A stretch of DNA of 64,000 bases. Source: Epiperipatus broadwayi. Its lineage: Eukaryota; Onychophora; Udeonychophora; Euonychophora; Peripatidae. Shown here piece by piece: positions 63,951-64,000 of this stretch. Below the pieces are notes generated by a model. That model did no database searches. It saw only the letters and a program-made list of their open reading frames with translations, and was not told where the DNA came from. The stretch lies in NCBI GenBank assembly GCA_028023455.1, contig JAQFVV010000031.1:2418001-2482000 (forward strand), read 5' to 3'. Position 1 is the stretch's first letter, and each line of letters opens with the position of its first letter. Made by a program: the position numbers and the translations under genes.

Positions 63951-64000
63951 AGTAGAATATATATATATTTTCTAAGATAAAATGGTAATTTTAGGAAAAA

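Overview
This window looks like very AT-rich (roughly a quarter G+C by eye), non-coding DNA from an animal genome, most likely an invertebrate. I found no convincing host protein-coding exon, no tRNA or rRNA gene, and no bacterial-style operon or ribosome-binding site. What can be read is transposable-element debris, simple-sequence repeats and many long inverted repeats. The element set (APE-type non-LTR retrotransposons, a Mag/K02A2.6-like Ty3/gypsy element, Jockey-like RT, Penelope-like GIY-YIG ends) is typical of invertebrate metazoans. I considered a cephalopod or other lophotrochozoan but cannot fix the species.

Layout. 0.5-2.3 kb: decayed non-LTR retrotransposon, minus strand. 2.65-3.2 kb: unclassified GC-richer stretch. 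6.75-7.6 and 12.1-12.4 kb: short elements with TA-repeat, hammerhead-like and B-box-like parts. 13.2-14.2 kb: two GC-richer islands. 14.5-14.9 kb: foldback repeat. 16.9-27.4 kb: one minus-strand non-LTR retrotransposon split by three later insertions: a 5.46-kb Ty3/gypsy LTR retrotransposon (17577-23036), a head-to-head pair of Penelope-like 3' ends forming a 1.6-kb palindrome (23122-24730, with a 15-bp target duplication), and a 0.7-kb foldback element (24956-25659, 12-13-bp target duplication). 28.6-28.9 and 33.5-34.6 kb: oppositely oriented GATA-type arrays flanking a plus-strand non-LTR element (29.0-33.5 kb), which itself carries a Jockey-like insertion (31691-32900, perfect 15-bp target duplication) and a 62-bp insertion. 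36.4-36.8 kb: inverted dimer of the hammerhead/B-box element. 43.8-46.3 kb: further palindromes, including a second head-to-head Penelope pair. 47.7-53.5 kb: AT-rich with small repeats. 53.6-54.6 kb: T-rich tract. 54.6-56.4 kb: GC-richer unclassified DNA. 58.0 kb: 145-bp ATT repeat. 60.7-61.0 kb: foldback. 61.06-63.95 kb: another plus-strand non-LTR element.

Main point of interest. Three unrelated-looking element families here carry hammerhead-ribozyme-like motifs (CTGATGA box, stem II hairpin, GAAA box), nearly all within inverted, head-to-head pairs. In the foldback at 25 kb the motif is almost complete: stem I, core, stem II and a palindromic stem III followed by GTC. In the short B-box element stem III would also be a palindrome (ATACGTAT), which suits a dimeric hammerhead. 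Long target duplications around the inverted pairs suggest each pair inserted as one unit. All reading frames seen are broken, so the elements here are fossils.
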